Positions 1 to 9,535 are shown, numbered from the stretch's first letter. The stretch is DNA of 64,000 nucleotides from Salipiger mangrovisoli (GCF_015223355.1 NZ_JADFFK010000023.1:1-64000); one strand, 5' to 3'. Translations and numbers: made by a program. Notes: a model not told the origin generated them from the sequence alone.

Positions 1-76
<76 letters not shown>

Positions 77-85
77 ATACATACA

Positions 86-116
86 AGCCGCGGCCAAATG
101 GCCGGCGGCTTTTTTG
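86..116 (+). terminator. Terminator of the initiator tRNA
   Basis: Inverted repeat AGCCGCGGCC / GGCCGGCGGCT around a 4-nt loop, with one bulged base, followed by a run of Ts. It lies 10 bp after the CCA end of the tRNA. Confidence 0.85.
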
Positions 117-499
117 TCGTCTGCAAGGCTTAACAACGACGAGAGACCCAGCGCCAAATCCGGCACCACAGGCGAGGCTCCCGAGGGCGCCCCGGGGGAG
201 GGGACCCGGCAACCGCCTGGGCGACCAGACAGCAGGCGCCGCGCCGACGAAGTGCCATGGGAAGACCCTTGACCTGCTGATGGCAACGCTCCGCGAGGGC
301 AGGGTGCAGAAGAACGGGCTGCTCCTCTCCTTCCACAGCGAGCCCCTCCTCAACCTCAGTCTTGCTTGCTGCTGTACCGCGCCCCAATGTTAGATCGCCG
401 GAAGCTGCATTTTTCCGGATGTTTCAGGATGATTGGCTGGTGGCACCATCGGGATGATGCACGGCGATCGGGCTCCCGGTAGGTGAAGCGGGGATCGGC
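117..499. other. Gene-free stretch, no recognisable content
   Basis: I see no supported gene here. Open frames on either strand have arginine/proline-rich shadow compositions, and the minus-strand one runs into the tRNA. It adjoins decayed kinase DNA and may be further remnants of the same gene or of its neighbours, but I recognise no domain. Confidence 0.5.
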
Positions 500-1710
500 C
501 GTCGGCCCTATCGCGGTACATGGCCCGGTCTGGTGATCGCGAAGCGGCTGGTGCAGCTGCTGGTGGGAGGAGACCCGGCCCAGAGCAAGCCGTGAGATGG
601 CAAGGCTTCCAGCTTCTCGCTTCCCGGCACGATGGCCAACCTTGCGGTCAGGGTGAGCCGGGATGCGCGGCTCACCCGCATCAAGGGGCGCGCGGATCGT
701 CGATGACACCCGCTCCACCCGGCTCCTCCTGAGCGAGACGCTCCGCGCGTGAGAGCTGTATTCCGTCGTCTCCGCGACGCGAGCCGTGGCCCTTGATCAT
801 CTTGGCTCGGAAGAGGCCTTCGATCTGCGCAAGGTCGGCTCCAGGATGCCCCAGATGACCGGCTTCGAGTTCACCCGCGCCGCGCTTGGCATCGGGGTGC
901 CGTCGATGATCCGGTTCAGCTTGGTTTCCTTCGTGATGAGGTATGTTTCGGGACGCAGCGGCGAAGATCGGCCGCGCTGCGATCCTCGCCAGGCCGGCCA
1001 AGTCGGGGCCGTTGCTGCACGCGCTCGTCAGGGCGCCGGATCCCGGCGCGGCGGACCCGCCTGGGCCATGACCCGGCCTTGGTTTGCAGCGGGCGGGAGG
1101 CCATCGACCGCGCCCTTGGGGCGACATTCGCCCTCGTTCTGACGGATATCGAAATGCCCGACATGGACGGCCTCGTCGCAACGCATCCCATCGGCGATGC
1201 GCGGGCGGGGCGGCCCGTGCCTTTCACCGTCGTGCTGACCGCGAATGCCATGAGTGCCGGATGCGAAAGTTGCCTGAGAGTGGGAATGGGTGACCACCTC
1301 AACAAGCCGATCGACGTCGAGATGCTTGCCAAGAGCATCGTCGCGGACAGGCGCCGGACGGGGCTGCCCGCGGCCCTGCGGGCGAAGGGGGAGCGACGAG
1401 GTGGCGGGGACGGCTGCCATCGGCCAGAAGGCCCATCGCCGGCTGTGCACCGAGATCGGCAGGGTCCCCCGGTCCTTGCAGCGCTGATTGCCGACTTCGA
1501 TCAGGAGGCACCCGCGTTGCTGGGCTGGATGCGGGCCGCGGTCTCGGCGCACGGTCAGAAGGTGAATGGAAGGGACTGCGGCGCCTCGCGGCTCCGTGCC
1601 AAGGGTTCGAAGCCGACTGCCGTGCGGGCGAGGTTGACCCCGCCCTGGACAAGGTCACCCAAATCGCACAGGCGCTGGGGAGGCCCGGATCGGCCTGCGG
1701 CGCTTCACGC
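500..1710 (+). pseudogene. Decayed hybrid sensor kinase (HATPase-REC-REC-Hpt remnant)
   Basis: Pieces of a hybrid histidine kinase lie in order but in different frames. Around 500-640 the frame reads GLVIAKRLVQLL, then a TGA, then ASSFSLPGTM, matching the last HATPase box and the strand after it. Around 786-1030 is a first receiver remnant (AFDL, RMPQMTG, then AAILARPAKSGPLL in another frame). Around 1079-1360 is a better second receiver with TDIEMPDMDG, VVLTANAM and HLNKPID. Around 1470-1710 is an Hpt remnant with EAPALL, HGQK where HxxK is expected, then FEADCRAG after a frameshift near 1600. Known hybrid kinases carry exactly this domain order. The N-terminal sensor and dimerisation parts are not recognisable. 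Stops and frameshifts make a working protein very unlikely. Confidence 0.75.
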
Positions 1711-1856
1711 CCGACGGGGCGTGCCCGGCGCGGAAGCGGCAAAGACCGGCCACGTCTGCCCGGTGCCGGGCGCAAAACTCCTTTGAGGCGAGGCGTTCCG
1801 GTGCCAGTATCCGCATCACGGTATTTTTCCAAATCTATTCAATCAAGGAGTTTGCG

Positions 1857-2588
1857 ATGGGGACCTCCCGAAAATACGCGGCCGAATTCATTGGCACCTT
1901 CTGGCTGACCTTCGGCGGCTGTGGCTCGGCTGTTCTGGCGGCGGCCTTTCCAGAGGTGGGGATCGGCCTTCTCGGCGTCTCGCTGGCCTTCGGGCTGACG
2001 GTGCTGACCATGGCCTACGCGATCGGCCATGTCTCGGGCTGCCATCTCAACCCTGCGGTGACCGTGGGGCTCGCCGCGGGCGGGCGCTTCCCGGCGGCCG
2101 ACATCCTGCCCTATGTGGTGGCGCAGGTCCTGGGGGCGATCCTCGGCGCGGCGGTGCTCTCGGTGATCGCTGGCGGCGTGCCGGACTTCGATCTGGTCGC
2201 CTCGGGCTTCGCCGCCAATGGCTACGCCGAGCACAGCCCCGGAGGCTATTCGCTGCTTTCTAGCTTCGTCGCCGAACTGGTGCTGACGATGATGTTCCTC
2301 TTCATCATCATGGGCACCACGCACGGGCAGGCGCCGGTGGGCTTTGCGCCGCTGGTCATCGGGCTCGCGCTGACGCTCATCCATCTGATCAGCATCCCGG
2401 TCACCAACACTTCGGTCAACCCGGCACGCAGCACCGGACCCGCGCTCTTCGTCGGGGGCTGGGCGCTGGGGCAGCTCTGGCTGTTCTGGCTGGCACCGCT
2501 GCTCGGTGGTGCGCTTGGCGGGATACTCTACAGCTGGCTCAGTCCGACCCCCACCGGCATCGTCACGGGCGGCGTTCCGAGCAAGTAG
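1857..2588 (+). CDS. aqpZ: Aquaporin Z-type water channel
   Basis: A 243-residue member of the MIP family that lets water cross the inner membrane. Both half-helix motifs are intact (HLNPAVT, NPA at 65-67, and SVNPARS, NPA at 188-190). The pore filter residues of water-selective AqpZ can be placed as F45, H176, T185 and R191, which argues against a glycerol facilitator. The six membrane segments fit the family pattern and length. The ATG at 1857 has AAGGAG seven bases upstream. It stands alone after decayed DNA and ends in a hairpin shared with the convergent metG. The upstream AT-rich stretch (about 1820-1845) is the likely promoter area, but no clear -35/-10 pair is visible. Confidence 0.95.
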   Translation: MGTSRKYAAEFIGTFWLTFGGCGSAVLAAAFPEVGIGLLGVSLAFGLTVLTMAYAIGHVSGCHLNPAVTVGLAAGGRFPAADILPYVVAQVLGAILGAAVLSVIAGGVPDFDLVASGFAANGYAEHSPGGYSLLSSFVAELVLTMMFLFIIMGTTHGQAPVGFAPLVIGLALTLIHLISIPVTNTSVNPARSTGPALFVGGWALGQLWLFWLAPLLGGALGGILYSWLSPTPTGIVTGGVPSK

Positions 2589-2603
2589 GCCCCAGCAAGC
2601 GAA

Positions 2604-2650
2604 GGGGCGCGGCCCTCATGGCCCGCGCCCCCCCTTTCATCTTTCTTCGA
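2604..2650 (+). terminator. Terminator between aqpZ and metG
   Basis: GGGGCGCGGCC / GGCCCGCGCCCC hairpin with a 5-nt loop, followed by pyrimidine-rich CCCTTTCATCTTTCTT. It sits between convergent aqpZ and metG and probably ends aqpZ. Confidence 0.7.
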
Positions 2651-2670
2651 TTGCTCCCGCCGGAGGCGCC

Positions 2671-4380
2671 TCAGCGCGTGCCGGCGAAGCGCTGCTGCCA
2701 GTCGGCGCGCTCGTCATCTGTGATCTTGCGGAAGGTCACCTCGGGCACTTCGAACGCGTGGCCCGCGGGCAGGGTCGAGAGCGCCGCACCCAGATCGCCG
2801 GGCCAGGCGTCATCCCCGGTCTTCAACGCCGCCAGCAGCTGCGCCGAGGCGTCGGGGATGAAGGGCGAGGAAATGACCGCGTAAAGGCGGATCATGTTCA
2901 GCGCGAGGCGGACCTGCATCGCCGCGGTCTCGGGGTCGGTCTTGAAGGTCGACCAGGGCGCGGCCTCCTGCAGATACTCGTTGCCGAGCACCCAGGCGGC
3001 GCGCAGCGCGCCGGCGGCCTTGCGCACCTCATGCGCCTCCATCTGCGCCTCATACTCGCGGATCTTCTCGGCGAGGTCGGCGATGAGCTTGGTCTCGAGC
3101 GGACCCATGGCACCGCCCTCGGGCACCACTTCGCCGAACTTCGAGCGGCAGAACTTGGTCACGCGCGATGCGAAGTTGCCCAGCACGTCGGCGAGGTCCT
3201 TGTTCACCGAGGCCTGGAAATTCTCCCAGGTGAATTCGGCGTCCGAGCTTTCCGGCGCGTGGCTGAGCAGCCACCAGCGCCAGTAGTCCGCCGGCAGGAT
3301 CTCCAGCGCCTGGTCCATGAAGACGCCGCGCCCGCGCGAGGTCGAGAACTGGCCACCGTCATAGTTGAGGTAGTTGAACGACTTGATGTAGTCGACCAGC
3401 TTCCAGGGCTCGCCCGAGCCAAGGATCGTGGCCGGGAAGGTGAGGGTGTGGAAGGGCACGTTGTCCTTGCCCATGAACTGGGTATAGGTCACGTCCTCGG
3501 CGCCCTTGTCGGTGCGCCACCAGCGCTCCCAGTCATCGCCCTTGCCGGCATCGACCCATTCCTGCGCGCAGGCGATGTATTCGATCGGCGCGTCGAACCA
3601 GACGTAGAAGACCTTGCCTTCCATGCCGGGCCAGTCCGCGTCGCCCTTCTTGACCGGAATGCCCCAGTCGAGGTCGCGGGTGATGCCGCGGTCCTGCAGC
3701 CCGTCACCGTCATGCAGCCATTTCTTGGCGATCGAGGTGGTCAGCACCGGCCAGTCGCTCTTGCTGTCGATCCAGGCCTCGATCTGGTCCTTGATCTGGC
3801 TCTGGCAGAGGTAGAGGTGCTTGGTCTCGCGCATCTCGAGGTCGGTCGCGCCCGAGATCACCGAGCGCGGGTTGATCAGCTCCACCGGGTCGAGCTGCTT
3901 GGTGCAATTGTCGCACTGGTCGCCGCGCGCATCCTCGAAGCCGCAGTTGGGGCAGGTGCCCTCGATGTAGCGGTCCGGCAGGTAGCGCCCGTCGGTGGGC
4001 GAGTACATCTGCGTCTCGGACACTTCGCGGATCAGGCCGCGCTCGGCCAGCACCCCGGCGAAATGCTGCGTCAGCTTGTGGTTCTGCGGGCTCGAGGAGC
4101 GGCCGAAGTGATCGAAGCTGAGGCGGAAGCCCTCGGCGATCTTCGACTGAACCTCGTGCATCTCGGCGCAATACTCGGCCACCGGCTTGCCGGCCTTGGC
4201 GGCGGCGAGCTCGGCGGGGGTGCCGTGCTCGTCGGTGGCGCAGAGGAACAGCACCTCGTTGCCGCGCGCGCGCTGGTAGCGGGCGTAGAGGTCGGCCGGA
4301 AGCTGGCTGCCGACGAGGTTGCCGAGGTGCTTGATCCCGTTGATGTAGGGGATCGCCGAGGTGATCAGATGACGTGCCAT
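2671..4380 (-). CDS. metG: Methionyl-tRNA synthetase
   Basis: Class I aminoacyl-tRNA synthetase that charges tRNA-Met in the cytoplasm, 569 residues. The HIGH-like motif is HLGN at 18-21. A knuckle of four zinc-binding cysteines lies at 143, 146, 156 and 159. The second signature reads FSTSRG at about 345-350 in place of KMSKS, the form usual in alphaproteobacterial and eukaryote-like MetRS. The C-terminal dimerisation domain of long enterobacterial MetRS is absent. The start codon begins [15 protein letters not shown], the conserved N-terminus, so start choice is safe. It is transcribed convergently with aqpZ. The MFS gene lies upstream on the same strand, separated by an intergenic repeat. 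Confidence 0.97.
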   Translation of the reverse strand: MARHLITSAIPYINGIKHLGNLVGSQLPADLYARYQRARGNEVLFLCATDEHGTPAELAAAKAGKPVAEYCAEMHEVQSKIAEGFRLSFDHFGRSSSPQNHKLTQHFAGVLAERGLIREVSETQMYSPTDGRYLPDRYIEGTCPNCGFEDARGDQCDNCTKQLDPVELINPRSVISGATDLEMRETKHLYLCQSQIKDQIEAWIDSKSDWPVLTTSIAKKWLHDGDGLQDRGITRDLDWGIPVKKGDADWPGMEGKVFYVWFDAPIEYIACAQEWVDAGKGDDWERWWRTDKGAEDVTYTQFMGKDNVPFHTLTFPATILGSGEPWKLVDYIKSFNYLNYDGGQFSTSRGRGVFMDQALEILPADYWRWWLLSHAPESSDAEFTWENFQASVNKDLADVLGNFASRVTKFCRSKFGEVVPEGGAMGPLETKLIADLAEKIREYEAQMEAHEVRKAAGALRAAWVLGNEYLQEAAPWSTFKTDPETAAMQVRLALNMIRLYAVISSPFIPDASAQLLAALKTGDDAWPGDLGAALSTLPAGHAFEVPEVTFRKITDDERADWQQRFAGTR

Positions 4381-4452
4381 GTTCGTCCCGCGAATGACTT
4401 TGGAGTTGTGGCGCTCTTAGCGGATGTTGTCCGCGCTTGCCAGTGCGGCGGC

Positions 4453-4505
4453 GAGGGGGCTGTCTGCCCCCTCGAACTCCCCCGAGGATATTTTTGCCTA
4501 GAAGA
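4453..4505 (+). repeat. Two-hairpin intergenic repeat, copy A
   Basis: Copy of a dispersed family found seven times in this window. It reads GAGGGGGC-TGTCT-GCCCCCTC as hairpin 1, a reduced second arm, then CCCCCGAGGATATTTTT and the tail GCCTAGAAGA. The tail ends 10 bp from the stop codon of the minus-strand MFS gene, so in that gene's reading direction the element starts right after the stop. Confidence 0.8.
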
Positions 4506-4515
4506 CCCGCGGGCG

Positions 4516-5739
4516 TCAGTCCCGCCCTTCGCGCTGGCGCGAGAGCAGCCGACCGATGGTGAAGCTCGTGCGCGGGGCGTAGACATAGGGGGTGCGGCGC
4601 GCGGCGGGGCGGGCGCGCATGCGGACCAGGCCGAAGATGACCAGCACCACGTGCCCGGCGCCGATCAGTGCGAAGAGCGAGGCCGGGCCGAAGGCGGCCA
4701 TGAGCAGCGCCGCGCCATAGGGCGCGGCGATGGCGCCGACGGCATACCAGAACATCAGCGTCGCCGAGAGCTCGATCCGTTCCGAATTGTCGGCGAAGTC
4801 ATGGGCATGGGCCGCCGAGACCGAGTAGATCGGGTAGGTCACGACACCGAAGAGCGCGGCCATGAGCATCACCCCGGCAGGGGACAAATCGGTGAGCGTG
4901 GCGGTGGCGACCGAGACGAGGATCGATCCGATCGAGAGCCAGATCAGCACGGTGCGGCGGTCGAAGCGGTCGGCGAGCCAGCCGACGGGATATTGCGCCG
5001 CCGCGCCGCCCGCGATGTAGGCGGCGAGGAAGAGGCCGATCTGGTCGGGCTGAAGCCCGACGCCTGCGCCGTAGATCGGACCGACCATGCGGAAGCTCGC
5101 CCCGGAAAGCGCCGAGACGATGACGCCGGCGACCGCCAGCGGCGAGCGCGCCCCGGCCAGCCCCGGGCGCAGGCGCGGCGCGGCGGGGGTGGCGGGCTGG
5201 GCGCGGCGGGTGAGGGTGATCGGCAGCATGGCCGCGCAGCACAGCAGCGCCAGCAGGTTGTAACTGACGTAATGCGCGGGCTCGAGCACGCCGATCAGCA
5301 TCTGTGCCACCAGCGCCGCGCCCATGTCGGCCATGCGGTAGGCGGCCATGGCGCGGCCGCGGGTCTCGTTGGTGACCTCGGCCTGCAGCCAGGCCTCGAT
5401 CACCGTGTAGGCGCCGGCGACCGACAGGCCGGTGGCCATGCGGAAGATCGCCCAGGCCTCGGGGGTGGTCAGCAGCGGGTGGGCGATGAGGCCGATCACC
5501 CCCGCGGCGGTGAAGGCGGCATAGGCGCGGCTGTGGCCGACCGAGCCCATCAGCCGCGGTGCCCACCAGCAGCCGACGAAGAAGCCGATGAAATGCGCCG
5601 AGCCGAGAAAGCCGATCTCGGCGGTGGTGAAGTTGAGCGCGAAACCCGAGAGCGCGTCCAACGGGCCGACGCCGCCGGAGGAAAGCTGCTGCAGGATGAC
5701 GGAGAGGAAGAGGGCGGCGAAGGAAAGAGGCAGGCGCAT
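4516..5739 (-). CDS. MFS transporter, YcaD-like
   Basis: A 407-residue major facilitator with about twelve hydrophobic segments in two halves. The central cytoplasmic loop lies near residues 180-210. Motif-A-like loops are present (for example GWLADRFDRRTVL between segments 8 and 9). The N-terminal and central regions resemble the YcaD subgroup of inner-membrane MFS proteins, whose substrates are largely unknown; sugar or drug-like efflux has been suggested for relatives. Substrate cannot be read from the sequence. The start MRLPLSFAALFLSV gives a normal first membrane helix. It is monocistronic as far as I can see: a repeat follows the stop and a 229-bp gap precedes the start. Confidence 0.85.
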   Translation of the reverse strand: MRLPLSFAALFLSVILQQLSSGGVGPLDALSGFALNFTTAEIGFLGSAHFIGFFVGCWWAPRLMGSVGHSRAYAAFTAAGVIGLIAHPLLTTPEAWAIFRMATGLSVAGAYTVIEAWLQAEVTNETRGRAMAAYRMADMGAALVAQMLIGVLEPAHYVSYNLLALLCCAAMLPITLTRRAQPATPAAPRLRPGLAGARSPLAVAGVIVSALSGASFRMVGPIYGAGVGLQPDQIGLFLAAYIAGGAAAQYPVGWLADRFDRRTVLIWLSIGSILVSVATATLTDLSPAGVMLMAALFGVVTYPIYSVSAAHAHDFADNSERIELSATLMFWYAVGAIAAPYGAALLMAAFGPASLFALIGAGHVVLVIFGLVRMRARPAARRTPYVYAPRTSFTIGRLLSRQREGRD

Positions 5740-5968
5740 GGGCCGGTTAGGGACATGCGTTCCGGGGGCTGTCGCGGCGGATTGCGACAGGAGGGCGTCG
5801 TTTTTGGTGCAGCTGCGGATTCTGTGATCTCAAATCCGCCCGCGCGCTGCGCCGCGCCTGCCTGCGCCATGGGCAATCGGCGCTGCCGTGGCGGTTCCCG
5901 GAGCTTGGGGTCTTGGCTTCCCGGCTCAGGTGACTAGTGTCGCGCCGAGCGCTAACAGGAGACCTCCA

Positions 5969-7009
5969 ATGAAGAAAAACCCGCTGGGCCGCACAGGCAT
6001 GTCGGTGACCGAGCTCTGCCTTGGGACCATGACCTATGGCAACCAGACGCCCCCCGAGGATGCCTTTGCGCAGATCGAGCGCGCGCTCGATGCCGGCATC
6101 AACTTCATGGACACCGCCGAGATGTACCCGGTGAACCCGGTGCGGGCCGAGACCGTGGGCCGTACCGAAGAGATCCTCGGTGACTGGTTCGAGAAGTCCG
6201 GCCGCCGCGGCGAATGGATCCTCGCCAGCAAGCACACCGGCCCGTCGAAGCTGGTGCGCGACGAGGCGCCGATCAGTTCCGAGACCATCCCGGTCGCCGT
6301 GGAGTCCTCGCTGAAGCGGCTGAAGACCGATTACATCGATCTCTACCAGTTCCACTGGCCGAACCGGGGCAGCTACGCCTTCCGCCAGAACTGGACCTTC
6401 GCGCCCTGGAAACAGGACCGAGAGGCGACCCGCCAGCACATGGCCGACGCGCTCGGCGCGCTGCAGCGCGAGGTCGAGCGCGGCACCATCCGCGCTTTCG
6501 GCCTGTCCAACGACAGCGCCTGGGGCACCGCCGAATGGCTGCGCATGGCGGCTGAGGTCGGCGGTCCGCGCGTCGCCTCGGTGCAGAACGAGTATTCGCT
6601 GCTCTACCGCATGGCGGACACCGACCTCGGCGAGCTGATGGTCAACGAGGATGTCGGCCTGCTGCCCTATTCGCCGCTTGGCGCGGGGCTGCTGACCGGC
6701 AAGTACCAGGACGGCGCGCTGCCCGAGGGCTCGCGCATGGCGATCAACGGCGACCTTGGCGGGCGCAAGTCCGAGCGGGTCTTCCCGGCGGTGGCGGCTT
6801 ATATCGAGTTGGCGCGGGAGTTCGACCTCGATCCGGTCCACATGGCGCTGGCCTGGTCGGCGCGGCGGCCCTTCGTCGCCTCGTCGATCTTCGGTGCGAC
6901 CACCCTTGGCCAGCTCGAACATCTGCTCGGCGCGGCAGAGGTCACGCTGCCGGACGAACTGCTCGAACGCATCGACGCGACCCACAAGCAGCACCCGTTG
7001 CCCTATTGA
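5969..7009 (+). CDS. Aldo/keto reductase, Tas-like
   Basis: NADPH-dependent aldo/keto reductase with a TIM barrel, 346 residues, the same length as E. coli Tas. The catalytic tetrad is visible as D48, Y53 (in DTAEMYP), K88 (ILASKH) and H129 (LYQFHW). The late cofactor-binding loop contains SSIFGATTLGQL. Tas-type enzymes use varied aldehydes and ketones and the physiological substrate is unknown. An upstream in-frame start at 5888 adds 27 unlike residues. The ATG at 5969 is preceded by AGGAGA and starts MKKNPLGRTGMSVTELCLGT, the conserved beginning, so I choose it. A double hairpin separates it from trmB. Confidence 0.92.
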   Translation: MKKNPLGRTGMSVTELCLGTMTYGNQTPPEDAFAQIERALDAGINFMDTAEMYPVNPVRAETVGRTEEILGDWFEKSGRRGEWILASKHTGPSKLVRDEAPISSETIPVAVESSLKRLKTDYIDLYQFHWPNRGSYAFRQNWTFAPWKQDREATRQHMADALGALQREVERGTIRAFGLSNDSAWGTAEWLRMAAEVGGPRVASVQNEYSLLYRMADTDLGELMVNEDVGLLPYSPLGAGLLTGKYQDGALPEGSRMAINGDLGGRKSERVFPAVAAYIELAREFDLDPVHMALAWSARRPFVASSIFGATTLGQLEHLLGAAEVTLPDELLERIDATHKQHPLPY

Positions 7010-7015
7010 GTGGGG

Positions 7016-7079
7016 GGAGCCGCGCCGATTGTCGCGGCTCCGGCACCAAAATGGGCGCGGAAGTGATTGCTCCGCGCCC
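7016..7079 (+). terminator. Tandem hairpins after the aldo/keto reductase gene
   Basis: Two separate 9-bp stems: GGAGCCGCG / CGCGGCTCC (7016-7041) and GGGCGCGGA / TCCGCGCCC (7053-7079). There is no T-run, so they may act as a Rho-dependent or attenuating structure. They sit between the reductase stop and the trmB start. Confidence 0.5.
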
Positions 7080-7102
7080 GCATCGCCGCTAAATCGCGGC
7101 GC

Positions 7103-7816
7103 ATGACCAGCTCGAACAAGCATCCCGGCGCCCCCTGGCGCAATTTCTACGGCCGCGTGAAGGGCAAGACCCTGCGCCCGAGCCAGGAGACCTACCTCGA
7201 AGAGGACCTGGCGAAGCTTTCGCCGGGCGCGGTCGACTGGGACGTGAACCCCGAGCGCGAGAAGCTCGACATGCAGGCCATGTTCGGCGGCAAGCCGGTC
7301 TGGCTCGAGATCGGCTTCGGCGGCGGCGAGCACCTGGTGCACCAGGCCGCGACCCATCCCGGCATGGGGATCATCGGCTGCGAACCCTTCATCAACGGCG
7401 TGGCGATGCTGCTCGGCAAGATCCGGCAGGCTGGGGTCGAGAACCTGAAGGTCTACCCCGGCGATGCGCGCAATCTCTTCGACGTGCTGCCGGAAGGCAG
7501 CATCGACAAGGCTTTCCTGAACTACCCCGATCCCTGGCCCAAGACGCGCCATCACCGCCGCCGTTTCGTGACGCAGGAACATCTCGAGCCGCTCGCGCGG
7601 GCGCTCAAGCCGGGGGCGGAGTTCCGCGTCGCCACCGACATTCCCGACTACGTGCGCCAAACCCTCGAGGAAGTGCCGAAGGCCGGTTTTGAATGGCTGG
7701 CCGAGGGGCCGGGCGACTGGCGCGCACCCTGGGGCGACTGGATCTCGACCCGCTACGAGCAGAAGGCGCTGCGCGAGGGCCGTACGCCGCATTACCTGAC
7801 ATTCCGCAAGCTCTGA
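7103..7816 (+). CDS. trmB: tRNA (guanine-46-N7)-methyltransferase
   Basis: Makes m7G46 in the variable loop of tRNAs using S-adenosylmethionine, 237 residues. The SAM-binding loop is EIGFGGGEH at about 69-77. The family signature PDPWPK is at 142-147, followed by the HHRRRF element. The C-terminal block STRYEQKALREG is also typical. An upstream in-frame codon at 7067 would add 12 basic residues; ATG 7103 gives the conserved short N-terminus. It faces the GntR gene and ends in a hairpin. Confidence 0.96.
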   Translation: MTSSNKHPGAPWRNFYGRVKGKTLRPSQETYLEEDLAKLSPGAVDWDVNPEREKLDMQAMFGGKPVWLEIGFGGGEHLVHQAATHPGMGIIGCEPFINGVAMLLGKIRQAGVENLKVYPGDARNLFDVLPEGSIDKAFLNYPDPWPKTRHHRRRFVTQEHLEPLARALKPGAEFRVATDIPDYVRQTLEEVPKAGFEWLAEGPGDWRAPWGDWISTRYEQKALREGRTPHYLTFRKL

Positions 7817-7859
7817 GACGAAGCGGCGCAGTCCGCGCCGGGCGCTTTGCACATCGATC

Positions 7860-7896
7860 AGACCGCGCAGGGCCGCCGCCCCGCGCGGTCTTTGCT
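7860..7896. terminator. Hairpin between trmB and the GntR regulator gene
   Basis: AGACCGCGC / GCGCGGTCT stem of 9 bp with a 14-nt loop, followed on the plus strand by TTGCTT. It lies between two convergent genes and can serve trmB. Confidence 0.65.
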
Positions 7897-7909
7897 TGCG
7901 CCCGTGGGG

Positions 7910-8614
7910 TCAGGTCGGCCTGCGCGCGGCCTCGAGGTCGCGGAACTGGCGGGTGACCAGTTCCTGCGCCTCGCCGATGTGGTAGCGCAGCGCCGCCTCG
8001 GCGGCCTCGGCATCGCCGCGGCGGATGGCGTCGAGGATCGGCTCGTGGGTTTCGGCGATCTTATGCGCGTCGTCGTAGAGCCGCCCGATCACCATGATCG
8101 AGAACTCGGTTTCGGCGGCGATCTGTTCAAAGACGTGCAGGAACTTGGGATTGCCGCTGCCGGCGCAGAGCAGGCGGTGGAACTGCATGTCCGCCTCGAC
8201 CTGCGTGAGCATGTCGGCCCGCTGGTCCGCCACTCGGTGCAGTTCGGCGATTTGCGCGGCGAGCTTGTCCACGGTCTCGTCCAGCCCGAGGCGGATCACC
8301 CGCCGGGCGGCGGCGATCTCGATCACCATCCGCAACTCGTAGAGATCGTTCAACGCCTCCGCCGAGGTCTCGCGCACGAAGAAGCCGCGGTTGGCGTAGT
8401 AGGTCACCAGCCCCGAGTTCTCGAGCAGCCGCGCCGCCTCGCGCACCGGGGCGCGGCTGACACCCAATTCGCGCGCAACCACCGATTCCGAGAGCCGCGC
8501 GCCGGGGGCGAGCTGGCCGGTGACAATGGCCTTGGTGAGCAGCGTCGCGACGCGCTGCACCAGACCCTCGCGGTCGAGGGGTTGGAAACCGGTCTGCTGT
8601 GGAGGTCTCGCCAT
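7910..8614 (-). CDS. GntR-family regulator, FCD (FadR) subgroup
   Basis: DNA-binding regulator of 234 residues. The winged helix-turn-helix spans about residues 15-80 (with RLSESVVARELGVSRAPVREA as the recognition part) and an all-helical FCD ligand-binding domain runs from about 85 to 230. FCD domains bind small carboxylic or amino acids, often with a metal held by Asp/His residues. It is divergent from the aldolase-ABC-amidase operon, and the intergenic region holds a perfect 12-bp palindrome fitting the FadR-type pattern. It is therefore the likely local repressor, relieved by the imported compound or a product. The ATG at 8614 starts MARPPQQTG; the open frame extends far upstream but that part overlaps the divergent gene. 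Confidence 0.9.
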   Translation of the reverse strand: MARPPQQTGFQPLDREGLVQRVATLLTKAIVTGQLAPGARLSESVVARELGVSRAPVREAARLLENSGLVTYYANRGFFVRETSAEALNDLYELRMVIEIAAARRVIRLGLDETVDKLAAQIAELHRVADQRADMLTQVEADMQFHRLLCAGSGNPKFLHVFEQIAAETEFSIMVIGRLYDDAHKIAETHEPILDAIRRGDAEAAEAALRYHIGEAQELVTRQFRDLEAARRPT

Positions 8615-8660
8615 GCCGTCATGCGCCTGAATTTCCCCCAGAATAAATGTCGTTTTGACG

Positions 8661-8672
8661 ATTGTCGACAAT
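8661..8672. promoter_or_regulatory. Palindromic operator candidate for the GntR regulator
   Basis: ATTGTCGACAAT is a perfect 12-bp palindrome in the gap between the regulator and the operon. It contains TTGTCGACAA, which fits the TNGTNNNACNA pattern known for FadR/FCD-type regulators. It lies directly upstream of a possible promoter for the aldolase operon. Confidence 0.6.
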
Positions 8673-8676
8673 TCCC

Positions 8677-8707
8677 TTGACCGGGGCAGGGGGGCTGCCC
8701 TTACGAT
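8677..8707 (+). promoter_or_regulatory. Possible promoter of the aldolase-ABC operon
   Basis: TTGACC at 8677-8682 and TACGAT at 8702-8707 with a 19-bp spacer, slightly longer than ideal. The position next to the palindrome suits repression by the GntR protein. This is a pattern match only. Confidence 0.35.
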
Positions 8708-8764
8708 GGGTGAAGAATGTGCACGGAGCTCGCCCCGGCGGCGAGCCAACCCGAGGAGAGCCGA

Positions 8765-9535
8765 ATGCCCGATGGCGCGCCCGCTTCCACAGTCCTGACC
8801 CTCCGTCGCGACCTTGCCGCCGCCTATCGGCTGATCGCCCTCGAAGGGATGGATGACGGCATCTACACCCATATCTCGGCGCGGCTGCCGGACGGACCCG
8901 GAGGCGAAAAGCGCTTCCTGCTGAACCCCTTCGGCCTGCGTTTCGACGAGGTGACCGCCGCCAACCTGGTGACCGTGGACGAGACCGGCGCGGTGATCGA
9001 CGACCCCTACGGCGCCGGGGTCAATGCCGCGGGCTTCACCATCCATTCCGCCGTGCACATGGCGCGGCACGACGCGGTCTGCGTGCTGCACACCCACACG
9101 GTGGCGGGCGTTGCCGTCTCGTCGGTGACGGAGGGGCTTCTCAGCCTCAACCAATGGTCGGCGCAGTTCCACGACCGCATCGCCTACCACGCCTACGAGG
9201 GCATCGCGCTCGATCTTGCCGAGCGCGAGCGCATCGTTGCCGACCTCGGCGACAGGCAGGTCATGCTGTTGCGCAACCACGGCACGCTGCTGCTCGGACG
9301 CTCGGTCTCCGAGGCGGTGAAACTGGCGCTGAACCTCGAACGCTCCTGCAAGGCGCAGGTGGCGGCGCTCGGCATGGGGCTGACCGCCGACGTGCTGCCG
9401 GACGATGTCGCCGAGCACACCGCGCAGCAATACCAGCGCGCCTACGATTCCGTCGAGCTTCGCGGCAAGCCCGACCCCGAATGGGCCGCGCAGTTGCGCC
9501 GGCTCGAAGCTCACGCCCCCGGCTACAAGGGCTGA
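8765..9535 (+). CDS. Class II aldolase/adducin family protein
   Basis: A 256-residue protein with the zinc-dependent class II aldolase fold of fuculose/ribulose-phosphate aldolases and epimerases. Metal ligands are visible as H109 and H111 in LHTHT and H172 in LLRNHGT. Catabolic-operon members often act on 3-keto-4-carbon acids or sugar derivatives. The specific substrate cannot be assigned, and adducin-like members can be non-aldolases. ATG 8765 follows GAGGAGAG; the 16-residue upstream extension is unlike the family. It is the first gene of the operon controlled by the divergent GntR gene. A small hairpin separates it from the binding-protein gene. Confidence 0.88.
   Translation: MPDGAPASTVLTLRRDLAAAYRLIALEGMDDGIYTHISARLPDGPGGEKRFLLNPFGLRFDEVTAANLVTVDETGAVIDDPYGAGVNAAGFTIHSAVHMARHDAVCVLHTHTVAGVAVSSVTEGLLSLNQWSAQFHDRIAYHAYEGIALDLAERERIVADLGDRQVMLLRNHGTLLLGRSVSEAVKLALNLERSCKAQVAALGMGLTADVLPDDVAEHTAQQYQRAYDSVELRGKPDPEWAAQLRRLEAHAPGYKG

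Noticed and set aside
2506-5937. Plus-strand open frame of 1143 codons
   Set aside because: It is antisense to metG and the MFS gene; its Arg/Gly/His-rich composition is a GC-rich shadow pattern.
5747-7852. Minus-strand open frame of 701 codons
   Set aside because: Antisense to the aldo/keto reductase and trmB, which have clear motifs.
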